NCBI RefSeq assembly: GCF_030317035.1
Contig: NZ_JASZYK010000003.1
Coordinates: 1 to 64,000 of the forward strand
Direction: 5' to 3'
Length of the DNA: 64,000 nucleotides
DNA from: Variovorax sp. J22G73
GTDB lineage: Bacteria > Pseudomonadota > Gammaproteobacteria > Burkholderiales > Burkholderiaceae_C
In this document: piece by piece, positions 8,320 through 17,436 of the stretch
Position numbering within the stretch: position 1 is the stretch's first letter
Layout: every line of letters begins with the position of its first letter
Position numbers and translations under genes: made by a program
Notes under the pieces: generated by a model
Seen by the model: the letters and a program-made list of their open reading frames with translations, nothing else
Database searches by the model: none
Told to the model about the DNA's origin: nothing

Positions 8320-9708
8320 CTACTCCGCCCAGCGAAACCGCGCCGTGAAGTTGCGCAGCAGCTCGGGCTCATAGGTGAAGTCCAGCCCCCGCATCGCCTG
8401 CGCGCGCCGGGCCACCGCGGCGAGCGCGTCCGCCACATAATCCATATGGTCGTTGGTGTAGACCCGCCGTGGAATCGTCAGCCGCATCGACTCGAGCGGC
8501 GCCTTTTCCTGCACGCCGGTGAGCGGATCGCGCCCCAGCAGCAGCGAGCCGATCTCCACGGCCCGCACGCCCGACTCGATGTACAGCTCGCACGCCAGTG
8601 CATGCGCGGGAAACTGCTCGCAGGGAATGTGCGGCAGCAGGGCCGCTGCGTCCACGAACACCGCGTGGCCGCCAGTGGGGTACTGGATGGGAATGCCCTC
8701 GGCGCGCAGCCGCTCGCCCAGGTAGGCGACCTGCCCGATGCGGTAGTTCAGGTAGTCGGGGTCCATCGCTTCTTCAAGGCCGACGGCCAGCGCCTCCAGG
8801 TCTCGGCCCGCCAGGCCGCCGTAGGTGATGAAGCCTTCGCTGACCACGCACCGCTCCTGCACGGCGCGGAACAGTTCTTCGTCGTCGCGAAAGGCGCAGA
8901 AGCCGCCGATGTTGACCAGCCCGTCTTTCTTCGACGACATGACCGCGATGTCGCCGCAGGACATCATCTTGCGCACGATCTCCGGAATGCTGTGCTGCGC
9001 GTACGCCGGTTCACGTTCGCGGATGAACCAGGCGTTTTCCGCGAAGCGGGTCGCGTCGATCACCACCGGAATGCCGGCGCGCCGCGCCATGTCGGAAGCC
9101 GCCCGCAGGTTGCCCAGCGCAACCGGCTGGCCGCCGGTGGTGTTGCAGGTGACCGTGGCGACGATGGCCGCGACATTGGACGCGCCCTCGGTCTCGATGA
9201 GCCGCGCAAGCTCGGCCAGGTCGAAGTTGCCCTTCCAGTCGTGGTACTGCCGGGTGTCGAGCGCCTCCTTGTTGAGCGCGTTGAGGGCGCGCGCGCCGGC
9301 CAGCTCGATGTGCACCTTGGTGGTGTCGAAGTGAAAGTTCGACAGGAACACCGGCTGCTTCGCGCCGCGCCGCTTGACGAGCTCGGGGTAGAGCATCTGC
9401 TCCGCGCCGCGCCCCTGGTGGGCAGGCACGAGGTGCGGGTAGCCGAACACCTTGTCGATGGTCGCGACGAGCCGATAGTAGCTCCGGCTGCCGGCATAGG
9501 CCTCGTCGGCGGCCATCATGGCGCTCCACTGCCGGTCGCTCATGGCGCCGCTGCCGCTGTCGGTCAGCAGGTCGATGTACACGTCGTCGCTGCGCAGCAG
9601 GAAGGGGTTGAGCCCCGCCTGCTGCAGCGCCTGCTCGCGGTGCTCGCGCGTCGTCATCGCGATGCGCTCGATGGTCTTGATGCGGAACGGCTCCGGTATG
9701 CGTTTCAT
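8320..9708 (-). CDS. tnaA: Tryptophanase (tryptophan indole-lyase)
   Basis: 462 residues, the usual length for the beta-eliminating lyase family (PLP fold type I). It splits L-tryptophan into indole, pyruvate and ammonia. The PLP lysine is K261 in [12 protein letters not shown]. Tyrosine phenol-lyase is the close alternative. Two diagnostic positions favour tryptophanase: D128 in NFHFDTT, where tyrosine phenol-lyase has Thr, and I386 in VRAVEIGS, where tyrosine phenol-lyase has Arg. The stretch [18 protein letters not shown] also reads like tryptophanase. The start is chosen because [11 protein letters not shown] aligns with family N-termini and GGAAA lies just upstream. A divergent Lrp-type regulator sits next door, instead of a TnaC leader peptide. 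Confidence 0.88.
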   Translation of the reverse strand: MKRIPEPFRIKTIERIAMTTREHREQALQQAGLNPFLLRSDDVYIDLLTDSGSGAMSDRQWSAMMAADEAYAGSRSYYRLVATIDKVFGYPHLVPAHQGRGAEQMLYPELVKRRGAKQPVFLSNFHFDTTKVHIELAGARALNALNKEALDTRQYHDWKGNFDLAELARLIETEGASNVAAIVATVTCNTTGGQPVALGNLRAASDMARRAGIPVVIDATRFAENAWFIREREPAYAQHSIPEIVRKMMSCGDIAVMSSKKDGLVNIGGFCAFRDDEELFRAVQERCVVSEGFITYGGLAGRDLEALAVGLEEAMDPDYLNYRIGQVAYLGERLRAEGIPIQYPTGGHAVFVDAAALLPHIPCEQFPAHALACELYIESGVRAVEIGSLLLGRDPLTGVQEKAPLESMRLTIPRRVYTNDHMDYVADALAAVARRAQAMRGLDFTYEPELLRNFTARFRWAE

Positions 9709-9768
9709 AAGGTTTCCATGGCCGGGGGTACGGCCGTGCAGCAGGCAGGTTGAAAGGGAAGGAAATTG

Positions 9769-9794
9769 CGTCGTTCGGCTGAACGACGTTTTTT
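9769..9794. promoter_or_regulatory. Inverted repeat in tnaA-lrp intergenic region
   Basis: CGTCGTTC-GGCT-GAACGACG (9769-9788) is a perfect 8-bp stem followed on the plus strand by six T residues. It lies in the probable 5' leader of tnaA and upstream of the divergent Lrp-type gene. It may be the regulator's operator or a leader hairpin. On the plus strand it also has terminator form, but no plus-strand gene ends there. Confidence 0.5.
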
Positions 9795-9863
9795 CGTTGT
9801 GAAGGACAACCTGATTGTTCGATCTGCTGCTGGAAATGAGCTTCCATTTCTCTCGATTGCGCA

Positions 9864-9890
9864 TTGAAAAAGGATGAACTCTTGTACGAT
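9864..9890 (+). promoter_or_regulatory. Possible promoter of the Lrp-type gene
   Basis: TTGAAA (9864-9869) and TACGAT (9885-9890) resemble -35 and -10 boxes with a short 15-bp spacer. A transcript starting near 9897 would exclude the upstream ATG at 9874 and supports initiation of the Lrp protein at 9919. Confidence 0.35.
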
Positions 9891-9918
9891 ACGCGCTTTT
9901 CAAGAGAACATATTGCAC

Positions 9919-10386
9919 ATGCTCAAGCTCGACCGGATCGACGTGCGCATTCTTGGCCTGCTGCAGGAGAACGGCCGAATGTCGAACCTCGAGCTGGCCG
10001 AGGCCATCGGCCTGTCGCCGGCGCAGTGCAGCCGGCGTCACCACCGCCTGGAAGAAGGCGGCGTCATCGCCCGGTACGAGGCGCGCCTTCGGCCCGCCGC
10101 GGTGGGCCTGCACGTGACGGCCTTCGTGCACATCGGCATGGAGCGGGGCCACATGCGCGACCTCAAGCTGTTTCGACAGACCCTGGCCGGGATGCCCGAC
10201 GTGCTCGAGTGCCATTCGGTGACGGGGGACTTCGACTACGTGCTCAAGGTGATCGCGCGCGACCTCGAGGGGCTCAACGTGTTCCTCACCGAACGGCTGG
10301 TGGCGCTGCCGGGCGTCAACTTCGTCAGGTCGAGCGTGTGCCTGGAAGAAATCAAGCCGCGCTCGGGGCTGCCGCTGCCGGCGTAG
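9919..10386 (+). CDS. Lrp/AsnC family transcriptional regulator
   Basis: 155 residues from ATG 9919 ([12 protein letters not shown]); an upstream ATG at 9874 is possible but overlaps a likely promoter. Residues 3-60 are the AsnC-type winged helix ([20 protein letters not shown]) and the rest is the RAM ligand-binding domain ([11 protein letters not shown]). Lrp-type proteins form octamers and respond to amino acids. Its divergent position next to tnaA, with a 210-bp shared spacer containing a palindrome, suggests it controls tryptophanase in response to tryptophan or another amino acid. The ligand cannot be read from sequence. Confidence 0.9.
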   Translation: MLKLDRIDVRILGLLQENGRMSNLELAEAIGLSPAQCSRRHHRLEEGGVIARYEARLRPAAVGLHVTAFVHIGMERGHMRDLKLFRQTLAGMPDVLECHSVTGDFDYVLKVIARDLEGLNVFLTERLVALPGVNFVRSSVCLEEIKPRSGLPLPA

Positions 10387-10416
10387 CGCACCAGACCCGG
10401 CATGCGCCGGCGCGCC

Positions 10417-12513
10417 CTAGAACGTGTAGCGCGCGCTGACCCGCACCGTGCGCGGCTCCATCGGGTGCACATGACGGTCGTTCACGCCGCCGTTGCAGCT
10501 GCCGCCCGCCACCTCGCCCGCGGTGCACGAGGCGTAGTAGTACTCGATGTCGTTGCCCTTGCGCCCCGCCAGGTTGAACACGTCCAGCCCCAGCGTGAGC
10601 TGGCGGTTGACCGCGTAGCGCGCGCCGAAGTTCAGCAGCGTGGTGGCGCGCGAGCGCACGGTGTTCAGCGTGTCGAGCGCGCGCGGCCCCATGTAGCGCA
10701 GCCGCAGCGACGCGGTCAGCGGCCCTTCGATGTAGGTGATGCCTGCCGCCAGCACGCGCTCGATGGCGTTGTCCACGTAGTTGCCCTCGCCTTCGGGCGC
10801 CGCGCCCTTGAAGCGCGCGCGCGACAGCGCGGCGTCGACCTCCAGGCGCCAGGCGCGATCGAACTTCCAGCGCAGCGTGGCCTCCAGCCCGCGCCGCGAA
10901 CTCGCGCGCCCCGGCTCGGTGGTGCCCGCGTCGCCCACGTAGACCAGCTCGGAGGCGAGGTTGAGCTTCCACAGCGCCACCGTGGCCGTGAGGTCTTCGT
11001 TCGGCTGAAAGCGCCAGCCGATTTCCGCGCCGCGGCCCTTCACCAGCGCCGGCACGCGCTCGGCCGCCTCGCCCGTCTTCGGGTCGGCGGTGATGGCGGC
11101 GCCGCGCACGTCGTTGCTGTGAAAACCCACGCCCGCGTTGAAGTAGAACTCGTGCGCCGGCGTGGGCGCGAAGGCCAGGCCGAACTTGGGGCTGACCTGC
11201 GCGTCGTGCCCCTTGCCGCTGTTGAGCGGGCCGTACACCGGCTCGCGGCCCTGCACGTTGTAGCGCAGCGCATCGCCGCGCACGCCCACGTAGCCGCGCC
11301 AGCGCTCGCTGAAGTTCACTAGCTGCTGGCCGTACACCGAGAACAGGTCCTGCGAGACCTTGTCGTTGCGCACCGTGGCCAGGCGCTGGCGCGCCTCGGT
11401 GTCGTACAGGCCGACCTCGCCGATGCGGTCGCCGCGCCACTGCGTGCCGAAGCTCAAGAGGCCGTCGAGCCCCGCGATCTTGTTGCCCACCGAATGCGAG
11501 CCCTGCGCGCCGAACACGCGGCGCCGGTCGGTCTGCTCGAACTGGTCGCCGTTGACCGGGTTGTTCAGGAAATAGGTGAAGTCGGAGAACAGGTCGAAGC
11601 GGTAGTCGATGGCGTAGGCGCTGAACTCGGTGTCGCCGTTCGGGCCCTTGTCGAACCACTTGCCCGACAGGCTGATGCGCTGCGTCTTGCCGCCGTCGGT
11701 CGGGTTCAGGCTGCCGAAGCGCGGCAGCGCGCCGCTGTCGATGAGCCGTTCGGGCACCTGGTCGGTCGAGGTCCAGCTGCTCTTGTAGGCCATGCCGGTG
11801 ATGCTGAAGCCGCGCGAGGGCGAGCCCTGCGAGTAGCGCAGCACCGCGTTGGCCTTCTTCAGGTTCTCGGGCACGTTCCACGGACCGTTGTTGCCTTCGA
11901 GCTCGATGGCGCCCAGCCAGGTCTGGTCGGCCACCGTGCGCGAGCCCGCGGCCAGCAGGCGCTTGAAGTCGTGCGACCCCACCGTCACTTCGGCAAAGGG
12001 CGCCTCCAGCGCGCTGAAGTAGTCGAGCGAGGCGCTGCCGGCCAGCGAGAAGTCGCCGCTCTGCGCAAAGTAAGGCCCCTTGCGGTAGCGCACGCCCGAC
12101 ACCAGCTCGGGCATCAGGAAGTTCAGGTCGGCATAGCCCTGCCCGTGGCCATGCGTGGGCATGTTCACCGGCATGCCGTCCACCGTCACCGCGAAGTCGG
12201 TGCCGTGGTCGAGGTTGAAGCCGCGCAGGAAATACTGGTTGGCCTTGCCGTCGCCCGAGTGCTGCGTGGCGACCACGCCCGGCACCGCCTCCACGATGTC
12301 GCCCGGGCGCAGCTTGGGCCGCGACTGGTAAGACTCGCGCTCCACCGCGCCTTCGCTCGCGCTGTCGGCCGTGCCGATGGCCGTATCGCGCGGGCCGACG
12401 ATCTGGATCTCAGGCAGGTGGTTCTGCTGGCTGGGTTGGGCGCAGGCAGCGGCGCTGCCGAAAAGCGCCCCCAGCAGCCAGGGCCGCGAGGCCGTGCGGG
12501 ACGGAAGTTTCAT
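10417..12513 (-). CDS. TonB-dependent outer-membrane receptor
   Basis: 698 residues starting MKLPSRTASRPWLLGALFG, a signal peptide cut near AACAQP. The plug domain includes RPGDIVEAVPGVVATQHSG and QYFLRGFNLDHGTDFAVTVD, followed by a distinctive THGHGQGYADLNFLMPE. A long beta-barrel ends in VSARYTF with a terminal phenylalanine, as required for outer-membrane assembly. Such receptors import siderophores, cobalamin, metals or glycans with TonB energy. The histidine-containing HGHGQG segment is a feature of this subfamily, but I cannot name the substrate. No Fur box was recognised in the 113-bp region upstream. The neighbouring genes give no clue to the ligand. Confidence 0.88.
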   Translation of the reverse strand: MKLPSRTASRPWLLGALFGSAAACAQPSQQNHLPEIQIVGPRDTAIGTADSASEGAVERESYQSRPKLRPGDIVEAVPGVVATQHSGDGKANQYFLRGFNLDHGTDFAVTVDGMPVNMPTHGHGQGYADLNFLMPELVSGVRYRKGPYFAQSGDFSLAGSASLDYFSALEAPFAEVTVGSHDFKRLLAAGSRTVADQTWLGAIELEGNNGPWNVPENLKKANAVLRYSQGSPSRGFSITGMAYKSSWTSTDQVPERLIDSGALPRFGSLNPTDGGKTQRISLSGKWFDKGPNGDTEFSAYAIDYRFDLFSDFTYFLNNPVNGDQFEQTDRRRVFGAQGSHSVGNKIAGLDGLLSFGTQWRGDRIGEVGLYDTEARQRLATVRNDKVSQDLFSVYGQQLVNFSERWRGYVGVRGDALRYNVQGREPVYGPLNSGKGHDAQVSPKFGLAFAPTPAHEFYFNAGVGFHSNDVRGAAITADPKTGEAAERVPALVKGRGAEIGWRFQPNEDLTATVALWKLNLASELVYVGDAGTTEPGRASSRRGLEATLRWKFDRAWRLEVDAALSRARFKGAAPEGEGNYVDNAIERVLAAGITYIEGPLTASLRLRYMGPRALDTLNTVRSRATTLLNFGARYAVNRQLTLGLDVFNLAGRKGNDIEYYYASCTAGEVAGGSCNGGVNDRHVHPMEPRTVRVSARYTF

Positions 12514-12626
12514 GGGGCGGTTGTCTCCGGCGGATTGTTCTGATGATGCACGGGCAGGTACATCGGTTACGCACGGAAACGCCCACCGGATGCGGGCGGG
12601 TGCCAGCAGCCGATAAGCTGGCCCGC

Positions 12627-12971
12627 ATGGACACACTGGCCGGCTTGCTGGTTTTCTTCCTGATCGGTCTTGCGGTGGTCCCCTTGCTGCTGCTGGGGCT
12701 CTATGTGCTGGCGAGCTGGTTCGGGCTGGGCATGGCCGACCGCGTGCTGGCTGCGGCGGTCGGGATGCTGCGGCTGCAGTGGTTGGGCGCCAGCGTGCTG
12801 AACATCGTGGGCGGCCTCGCGCTCACCGCGCTGGGCGTGTGGATGGGCTTGAGGCCGGACCCGGCGGCCTACCGGATGCTGGGGGCGCTGCTGGTGCCGT
12901 TCGGGCTGTGGCGGACGGTCAGGGGCGTTGCGCTGGCAGGCGCGTTCGCCAGGGACCGGGACGCGCCGTGA
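12627..12971 (+). CDS. Small hypothetical membrane protein
   Basis: 114 residues from ATG 12627. Three hydrophobic segments are visible: residues about 5-32 (LVFFLIGLAVVPLLLLGLYV), about 50-75 and about 88-105. No catalytic motif was recognised. It is divergent from the TonB receptor gene and convergent with the saccharopine-dehydrogenase-like gene. An in-frame upstream ATG at 12543 would add 28 polar residues and overlap the receptor's promoter region; the later start puts the first membrane helix at the N-terminus and is preferred. Confidence 0.6.
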   Translation: MDTLAGLLVFFLIGLAVVPLLLLGLYVLASWFGLGMADRVLAAAVGMLRLQWLGASVLNIVGGLALTALGVWMGLRPDPAAYRMLGALLVPFGLWRTVRGVALAGAFARDRDAP

Positions 12972-12981
12972 TTCGAGTGCC

Positions 12982-13983
12982 CTAGGCAATGTGGGTGATC
13001 ACCGTGCCCGCGATGCCCTGCGCAAAGTCGTCGCCGAACACGCGTGCCGGTGTCTCGAAGCCCGCCCGGTGCGCACCGCCGAGCACGCGCCGCGCCGCTT
13101 CCACGGCCGCCAGCGGCGTGTACGAATAGCCGTTCACCGTCTCGATGACGGCGCGAGCGACCTCGCCGCCCGCGCCGGTCACTTCGACCACCGCGCGGGC
13201 GCGCTGCGCATCGCGCTCTTCCTGGCTCGGCCCGTCGGGCAGTTCAGACAATTCGCCCGACGGAAAAGCCGTGCCCGTCACGTTCACGAACATGGCGATG
13301 TCCGGAATGCCCGTCGAATGCCAGGCCGTGACGAGGTCGCCGAACGACAGCGGCGCGCACACGACTTCGCCGTCGCCATTGCCGAAGTCGAACAGCGCGG
13401 GCTCGGCCTCCGGCGTAGGCACCAGGGCACCGTTCACGCGCGCCATCAGCCCCGCGCCCACGATTTCACCGGCGCTCACGGCCGACCCGCGCGACATGGA
13501 CCCGGCCACCTGCAGCGCGATGCGCAGCGACATGGGTTGCGCGACGCGCCGCGACAGCTGCAGCGCCAGGCAGTCGGTAGGCACCACGTCCCAGCCGACG
13601 CCAGGCAGCAGCATCACGCCCGCGCGGGCGGCGTCCGGGCCGAGGTGCTCGGCCAGGCGGTACACGTTGATCTCGGCGGTGATGTCCAGGTAGTGCACAC
13701 CGGCCTCGATGCAGGCGCGCATCAGCGGCTCCGCGGTCCTGGCGAACGGGCCGGCGCAGTTCAGCACCGTGTGGAAGCCGGCCAGCGACGCGGCCAGGCT
13801 GGCTGCATCGAGTGGGAATGCGCTGGAGGGCAGGTCCAGCTCACGGGCCAGCGCGGCGAGCTTGCCCGCATCGCGCGCGGCAATGACGACATCGAGCCCC
13901 GCCGCCTTGGCCTGCAAGGCCACCATGCGGCCGGTGTAGCCGGTGGCGCCGTAGATGAGCACGCGATCGACAACCCTGCTCAT
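12982..13983 (-). CDS. Saccharopine dehydrogenase-like NAD(P)-binding protein
   Basis: 333 residues. The N-terminal LIYGATGYTGRMVA (about 9-22) is a Rossmann nucleotide-binding motif of the saccharopine dehydrogenase / trans-acting enoyl reductase type. TVLNCAGPFARTAEPL and VHYLDITAEINV are family-typical. The true reaction is unknown; many members of this family are not lysine enzymes. It overlaps the VOC gene by four bases (13980-13983). It is the third gene of a probable operon SDR-VOC-saccharopine-dehydrogenase-like. An ATP or substrate domain beyond the Rossmann fold is about 200 residues long, within the normal range. Confidence 0.8.
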   Translation of the reverse strand: MSRVVDRVLIYGATGYTGRMVALQAKAAGLDVVIAARDAGKLAALARELDLPSSAFPLDAASLAASLAGFHTVLNCAGPFARTAEPLMRACIEAGVHYLDITAEINVYRLAEHLGPDAARAGVMLLPGVGWDVVPTDCLALQLSRRVAQPMSLRIALQVAGSMSRGSAVSAGEIVGAGLMARVNGALVPTPEAEPALFDFGNGDGEVVCAPLSFGDLVTAWHSTGIPDIAMFVNVTGTAFPSGELSELPDGPSQEERDAQRARAVVEVTGAGGEVARAVIETVNGYSYTPLAAVEAARRVLGGAHRAGFETPARVFGDDFAQGIAGTVITHIA

Positions 13984-14414
13984 GGCTGCGCCGCCTCTGC
14001 GTGCTGCCAACTCTTGTAGACGAACTCCAGGCTGTAGCCATCGGGGTCGAACACGTTGGCGGCGTAGTAGCGCGGGTCGTAGTGCAGCCGCGCACCGGGC
14101 GCGCCGTTGTCCCTGGCGCCCGCGGCCATGGCGGCGCGGTAGGCGGCATCGACCGCGGCGGTGCCGTTCGCGACGAAGCCCACATGCATCGCCTGCACCG
14201 GCTGCCCTTGCCCCGGGCCTTTCGCCAACCCGTCGCGCAGCCAGAAAAACACGCGCCCGTTCGCGCCGAAGCCCTTCAGGTCGGGATGGCCGGGCGGGCC
14301 GTCCTTGCCCGCGTAGTCGTGCCTGCGCGCGATGCCCAGCGGCGCCAGCGCCGCCGTGTAGAACGCCACCGAGCGCTCGACATCGCTCACCGGCAGGAAG
14401 ATGTGGTCCAGCAT
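13980..14414 (-). CDS. VOC (glyoxalase/bleomycin-resistance) family protein
   Basis: 144 residues. MLDHIFLPVSDVERSVAFY starts the first beta-alpha-beta-beta-beta unit; VFDPDGYSLEFVYKSW closes the second and carries the usual metal-binding glutamate (LEF). H4 and the C-terminal Glu are candidate ligands. VOC proteins act as lyases, dioxygenases, isomerases or binding proteins, so the reaction is open. It lies 17 bases after the SDR gene and overlaps the next gene, so the three are probably co-transcribed. Confidence 0.82.
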   Translation of the reverse strand: MLDHIFLPVSDVERSVAFYTAALAPLGIARRHDYAGKDGPPGHPDLKGFGANGRVFFWLRDGLAKGPGQGQPVQAMHVGFVANGTAAVDAAYRAAMAAGARDNGAPGARLHYDPRYYAANVFDPDGYSLEFVYKSWQHAEAAQP

Positions 14415-14431
14415 GGAATGGCTCCTTGAAA

Positions 14432-15184
14432 TCAGATGTTGTAGCCGCCTGCCACTTCGATGTTCTGCGCGTTGACCCAGCCGCTGTCGGCGGAGAGCAG
14501 GCCGGCAATGACGCGGCCCACGTCGTCGGGCGCGCCGATCCGGCCCAGCGCGGTCTGCCCGGCGAGCAGGGTCTCGAACTCGGGCATCTGGTCAAAGGCG
14601 CCGCTGGTCATGTCGGTGCGGATGGCGCCCGGAGAAATCGAGTTCGCGCGAATGCCGCGCGGGCCGAACTCCTTGGCCATGTAGCGCGTGAGCACTTCCA
14701 GCCCGCCCTTGAACGCCGCATAGGGCGCCGCGCCCGGCGTGGCCACGCGCGTGGTGGCGCTCGTCAGATTCACGATGTGGCCGCCGTCGGCCATCAGCGG
14801 CAGCAGCGCCTGGGTCAGAAAGAACGGGCCCTTGAGGTGCACGTTCAACAGCCCGTCGAACTCCGCCTCGGTCACCGATTCGATGCCGTTGAACGCGCCG
14901 TAGCCCGCGTTGTTCACCAGCGCGTCGAAGCGGTCGCGGCCCCAGGTGGCGGCCAGCGCGGCGGCCACGCTGTCGCGAAAGCCGGCGAACGAGGCCACCC
15001 GGCCCACGTCGAGCGCCAGCGCCACGGCCTTGCCGCCCCCGGCTTCTATCTGGCGGACCACGTCCTGCGCGCCTGCGGCGTGGCTGTTGTAGGTCACGAT
15101 GACGCCCATGCCGCGCTGCGCGGCGTGGATGGCGGTGCTGGCCCCAAGGCCCCGGCTTGCGCCGGTGATGATGACGATGCTCAT
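14432..15184 (-). CDS. Short-chain dehydrogenase/reductase (SDR)
   Basis: 250 residues from ATG 15184 (MSIVIITGASRGLGAS). The TGASRGLG cofactor loop is at 7-14, LVNNAGYGAFN follows near residue 90, the catalytic Ser is in LTSATTR, and YAAFKGG holds Tyr and Lys. SISPGAIRTDM is the usual post-catalytic loop. It is a classical SDR that oxidises or reduces a small carbonyl or alcohol. An AraC-type regulator is divergent at 15334 with a 149-bp spacer, so it probably controls this gene. First gene of the operon reaching to 12982. Confidence 0.88.
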   Translation of the reverse strand: MSIVIITGASRGLGASTAIHAAQRGMGVIVTYNSHAAGAQDVVRQIEAGGGKAVALALDVGRVASFAGFRDSVAAALAATWGRDRFDALVNNAGYGAFNGIESVTEAEFDGLLNVHLKGPFFLTQALLPLMADGGHIVNLTSATTRVATPGAAPYAAFKGGLEVLTRYMAKEFGPRGIRANSISPGAIRTDMTSGAFDQMPEFETLLAGQTALGRIGAPDDVGRVIAGLLSADSGWVNAQNIEVAGGYNI

Positions 15185-15333
15185 GTGTGTGCTCGGTTGA
15201 AAAGGGATGCCTGAACGATAGGTTCGGCATCGCATGGGGGGCTGCCCGTTCCTGCCTCAAGACTGCCTATTCCTGCCGCTGGCCTGTGTTTGGAGCACTT
15301 CAACGGTTGCGCCGCCGCGCGCATTGCGGTCTG

Positions 15334-16296
15334 ATGGCCGGCATGGAAGAACAACTCGTTGAACTGCGCCGCCTCGCAGCCAAGGCCAGGAACCGGATGA
15401 CCGAAACCGGCATTCCCCGCGTGGCGATGGTGCAGGGCAAGATCCCCGAGCACGAGCTGAGCGCGGTCTACGACCCGATGGTCAACCTGATCCTGCAGGG
15501 CAGCAAGTCGATGACCGTGGGCGACCGCACTCTGCACTATTGCCCGGCCAACTACTTCGTGATGTCCGTCGACCTGCCGGCCGTGGGCACGGTGTGGCCG
15601 GCCGCCACCGGCGAGCCCTACCTTGCCGTGGCGCTGACGCTGCAGCCCACGGTGGTCGCCGCGCTGATTGCCGACTTGCCCAAACCCGCCCGCAGCGAGA
15701 AAGCCGAAACCGGCTTCTCAGTCGCGGCGGTGACCCCCGACCTGATGGACGCATGGGTGCGCATGCTGCGCCTGATGGAGCGCCCGGACGACATCCCCGC
15801 CCTGGCGCCCGTCTACGAGCGCGAGATTCTTTACCGCGTGCTGCAGGGGCCGCAGGGCGCCATGCTGCGCGACATCGCGACGCCCGACAGCGCCATCGGG
15901 CGCATCGGCCTGGCGATCCAGTGGATACGCCGCGACTTCGCCGAGCCGCTGCGGGTCGAGGACCTTGCGCAAAAGGCGGCCATGAGCATGTCGGCGTTCC
16001 ACCGCCACTTCAAGGCCGTGACGGCCCTGAGCCCGGTGCAGTACCAGAAGCGCATCCGCCTGCTGCAGGCGCGCACGCTGATGGTGGTGGGCGGGCGCAG
16101 CGTGACCCGCGCCGCCTTCGAGGTCGGCTACGAAAGCGCGACGCAGTTCAGCCGCGAGTACGCCCGCGCCTTCGGGCTGCCGCCGGGGCGCGATGCGCAG
16201 CAGATACAGGCGACGTATGCGCCGCACCGCGACAGCGGCGTTCGCACCGGCACCGGCAAGGGCGCTTCGCGCGGGGCGCGGGCGGCAACCCACTGA
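15334..16296 (+). CDS. AraC family regulator with AraC_N domain
   Basis: 320 residues from ATG 15334; ATG 15343 (MEEQ) is an alternative. The N-terminal half (about 20-190) is the AraC_N-type domain seen in YqhC-like regulators, with VNLILQGSKSMTVGD and YFVMSVDLPA. The C-terminal half holds the two helix-turn-helix motifs (LAQKAAMSMSAFHRHFKAV and EVGYESATQFSREYARAF). YqhC-like proteins often switch on aldehyde/alcohol reductase genes in response to reactive aldehydes. The gene is divergent from the SDR gene at 14432-15184 and convergent with a paralogue at 16319-17212. A basic, Gly/Ala-rich tail follows the HTH. Confidence 0.85.
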   Translation: MAGMEEQLVELRRLAAKARNRMTETGIPRVAMVQGKIPEHELSAVYDPMVNLILQGSKSMTVGDRTLHYCPANYFVMSVDLPAVGTVWPAATGEPYLAVALTLQPTVVAALIADLPKPARSEKAETGFSVAAVTPDLMDAWVRMLRLMERPDDIPALAPVYEREILYRVLQGPQGAMLRDIATPDSAIGRIGLAIQWIRRDFAEPLRVEDLAQKAAMSMSAFHRHFKAVTALSPVQYQKRIRLLQARTLMVVGGRSVTRAAFEVGYESATQFSREYARAFGLPPGRDAQQIQATYAPHRDSGVRTGTGKGASRGARAATH

Positions 16297-16318
16297 GCTC
16301 TCCGGCCGGCGCGCACAT

Positions 16319-17212
16319 TCAAATCACGTCGGCCACCGTCGCGCGTTGCGCGGGCGACTTGAAGCGGGCCACGTCCCGCCCGGGTGGCAAGCCGAACAGG
16401 CGCGCGTATTCGCGGTTGAACTGCGACGCGCTTTCGTAGCCCACGGAGTAGGCGATGGACGCCGCGTCGCGCGGCTCGAACAACAGCAGCCAGCGCGCCC
16501 GCAGCAGGCGCAGACGCTTCTGGTATTGGATGGGTGTCATGGCCGTGATCGACTTGAAGTGGCGGTAGAAGGCCGCCACGCTCATGTCCGCCATCGCTGC
16601 GATGTGCTCCACGCGAAAGGCCTCGGTGTAGTGCTCGCGAATCCAGTGGATCGCGCGGCGAACCTGCGGCAGCCGCCCGTCGGGGCGCGCCATGTCGCGC
16701 AGCGTGCCGCCGAGCGGCCCCTGCAGCGCGCGAAACAAGATTTCGCGTTCGATCATCGGCGCCAGCACCGCCGCTTCCGCCGGCCGGTCCGTCAGCCGCA
16801 TCATGCGCAGCCAGGCGTCGAGCATTTCGTCGGTCGCCGCCACGCCCTGGAAGCCAGGCGCCTGGGTCGCCGCACCGTTTTCGACTTCACCATGCAGCAG
16901 GCCGGCGATGACCTGGGGGTCGAGCGTGAGGCTGATCGCGAGGTAGGGGCGGCCCGGACCGCCCTGGCGAATCTGGCCGGTGGCGGGCACGTCCACCGGC
17001 ACCAGGAAGTACGTGGCCGATTCGTATCGCGACAGCTTGTCGCCGATGGACAGCGTTTTCGCGCCCTGCAGCACCAGGTGCAGCATCGGCTGGTAGACCT
17101 GGTCCGCGCAAACCTCGGCACGCACCATCGCCACGCGCGGCAGCCCGGTGGCGGTCCACTTGTTTTCCGCGCGCATCACGATGCTGCGCAGTTCGTCCAT
17201 TGCATTCGTCAT
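16319..17212 (-). CDS. AraC family regulator, paralogue of the 15334 gene
   Basis: 297 residues from ATG 17212 (MTNAMDELRS). Clearly paralogous to the convergent regulator: both share GLPRVAMV/GIPRVAMV, LVLQGAKTLSIGD/LILQGSKSMTVGD, EREILFRALQGPLGG/EREILYRVLQGPQGA and the HTH AFYRHFKSITAMTPIQYQKRLR. AraC_N sensing domain first, two HTH motifs at the C-terminus. It is divergent from the SDR gene at 17437 with a 224-bp spacer and probably controls it. The upstream in-frame extension to 17377 is discarded because it lacks family similarity. Confidence 0.85.
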   Translation of the reverse strand: MTNAMDELRSIVMRAENKWTATGLPRVAMVRAEVCADQVYQPMLHLVLQGAKTLSIGDKLSRYESATYFLVPVDVPATGQIRQGGPGRPYLAISLTLDPQVIAGLLHGEVENGAATQAPGFQGVAATDEMLDAWLRMMRLTDRPAEAAVLAPMIEREILFRALQGPLGGTLRDMARPDGRLPQVRRAIHWIREHYTEAFRVEHIAAMADMSVAAFYRHFKSITAMTPIQYQKRLRLLRARWLLLFEPRDAASIAYSVGYESASQFNREYARLFGLPPGRDVARFKSPAQRATVADVI

Positions 17213-17436
17213 CTGCCGATCATGTTGCCGCCCCGGCGGCGGCACAAGACTCGTGAGAAGAAAAGGCAATGACCGGAGAGAAACCGGCAGCCGCGCAACG
17301 CCGGCGAGACGAACACTTGAACGCACAGGACAACGCGTCCGCGCGTCCGCGCATCCGCTCATCCGGGACGCGGGCACGTCAGCCTGTGCAACCAGTCAGC
17401 CAAACAACCCATCAACCATTCATTCAAAGGTCCATC

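Noticed and set aside
9709..9847. TnaC-like leader peptide upstream of tnaA
   Set aside because: No short frame with the needed Trp and Pro arrangement; the only frame overlaps the gene in an unrelated reading frame.
17269..17436. Upstream extension of the second SDR gene
   Set aside because: Extra 56 residues have no SDR similarity, and a good ribosome site precedes ATG 17437.
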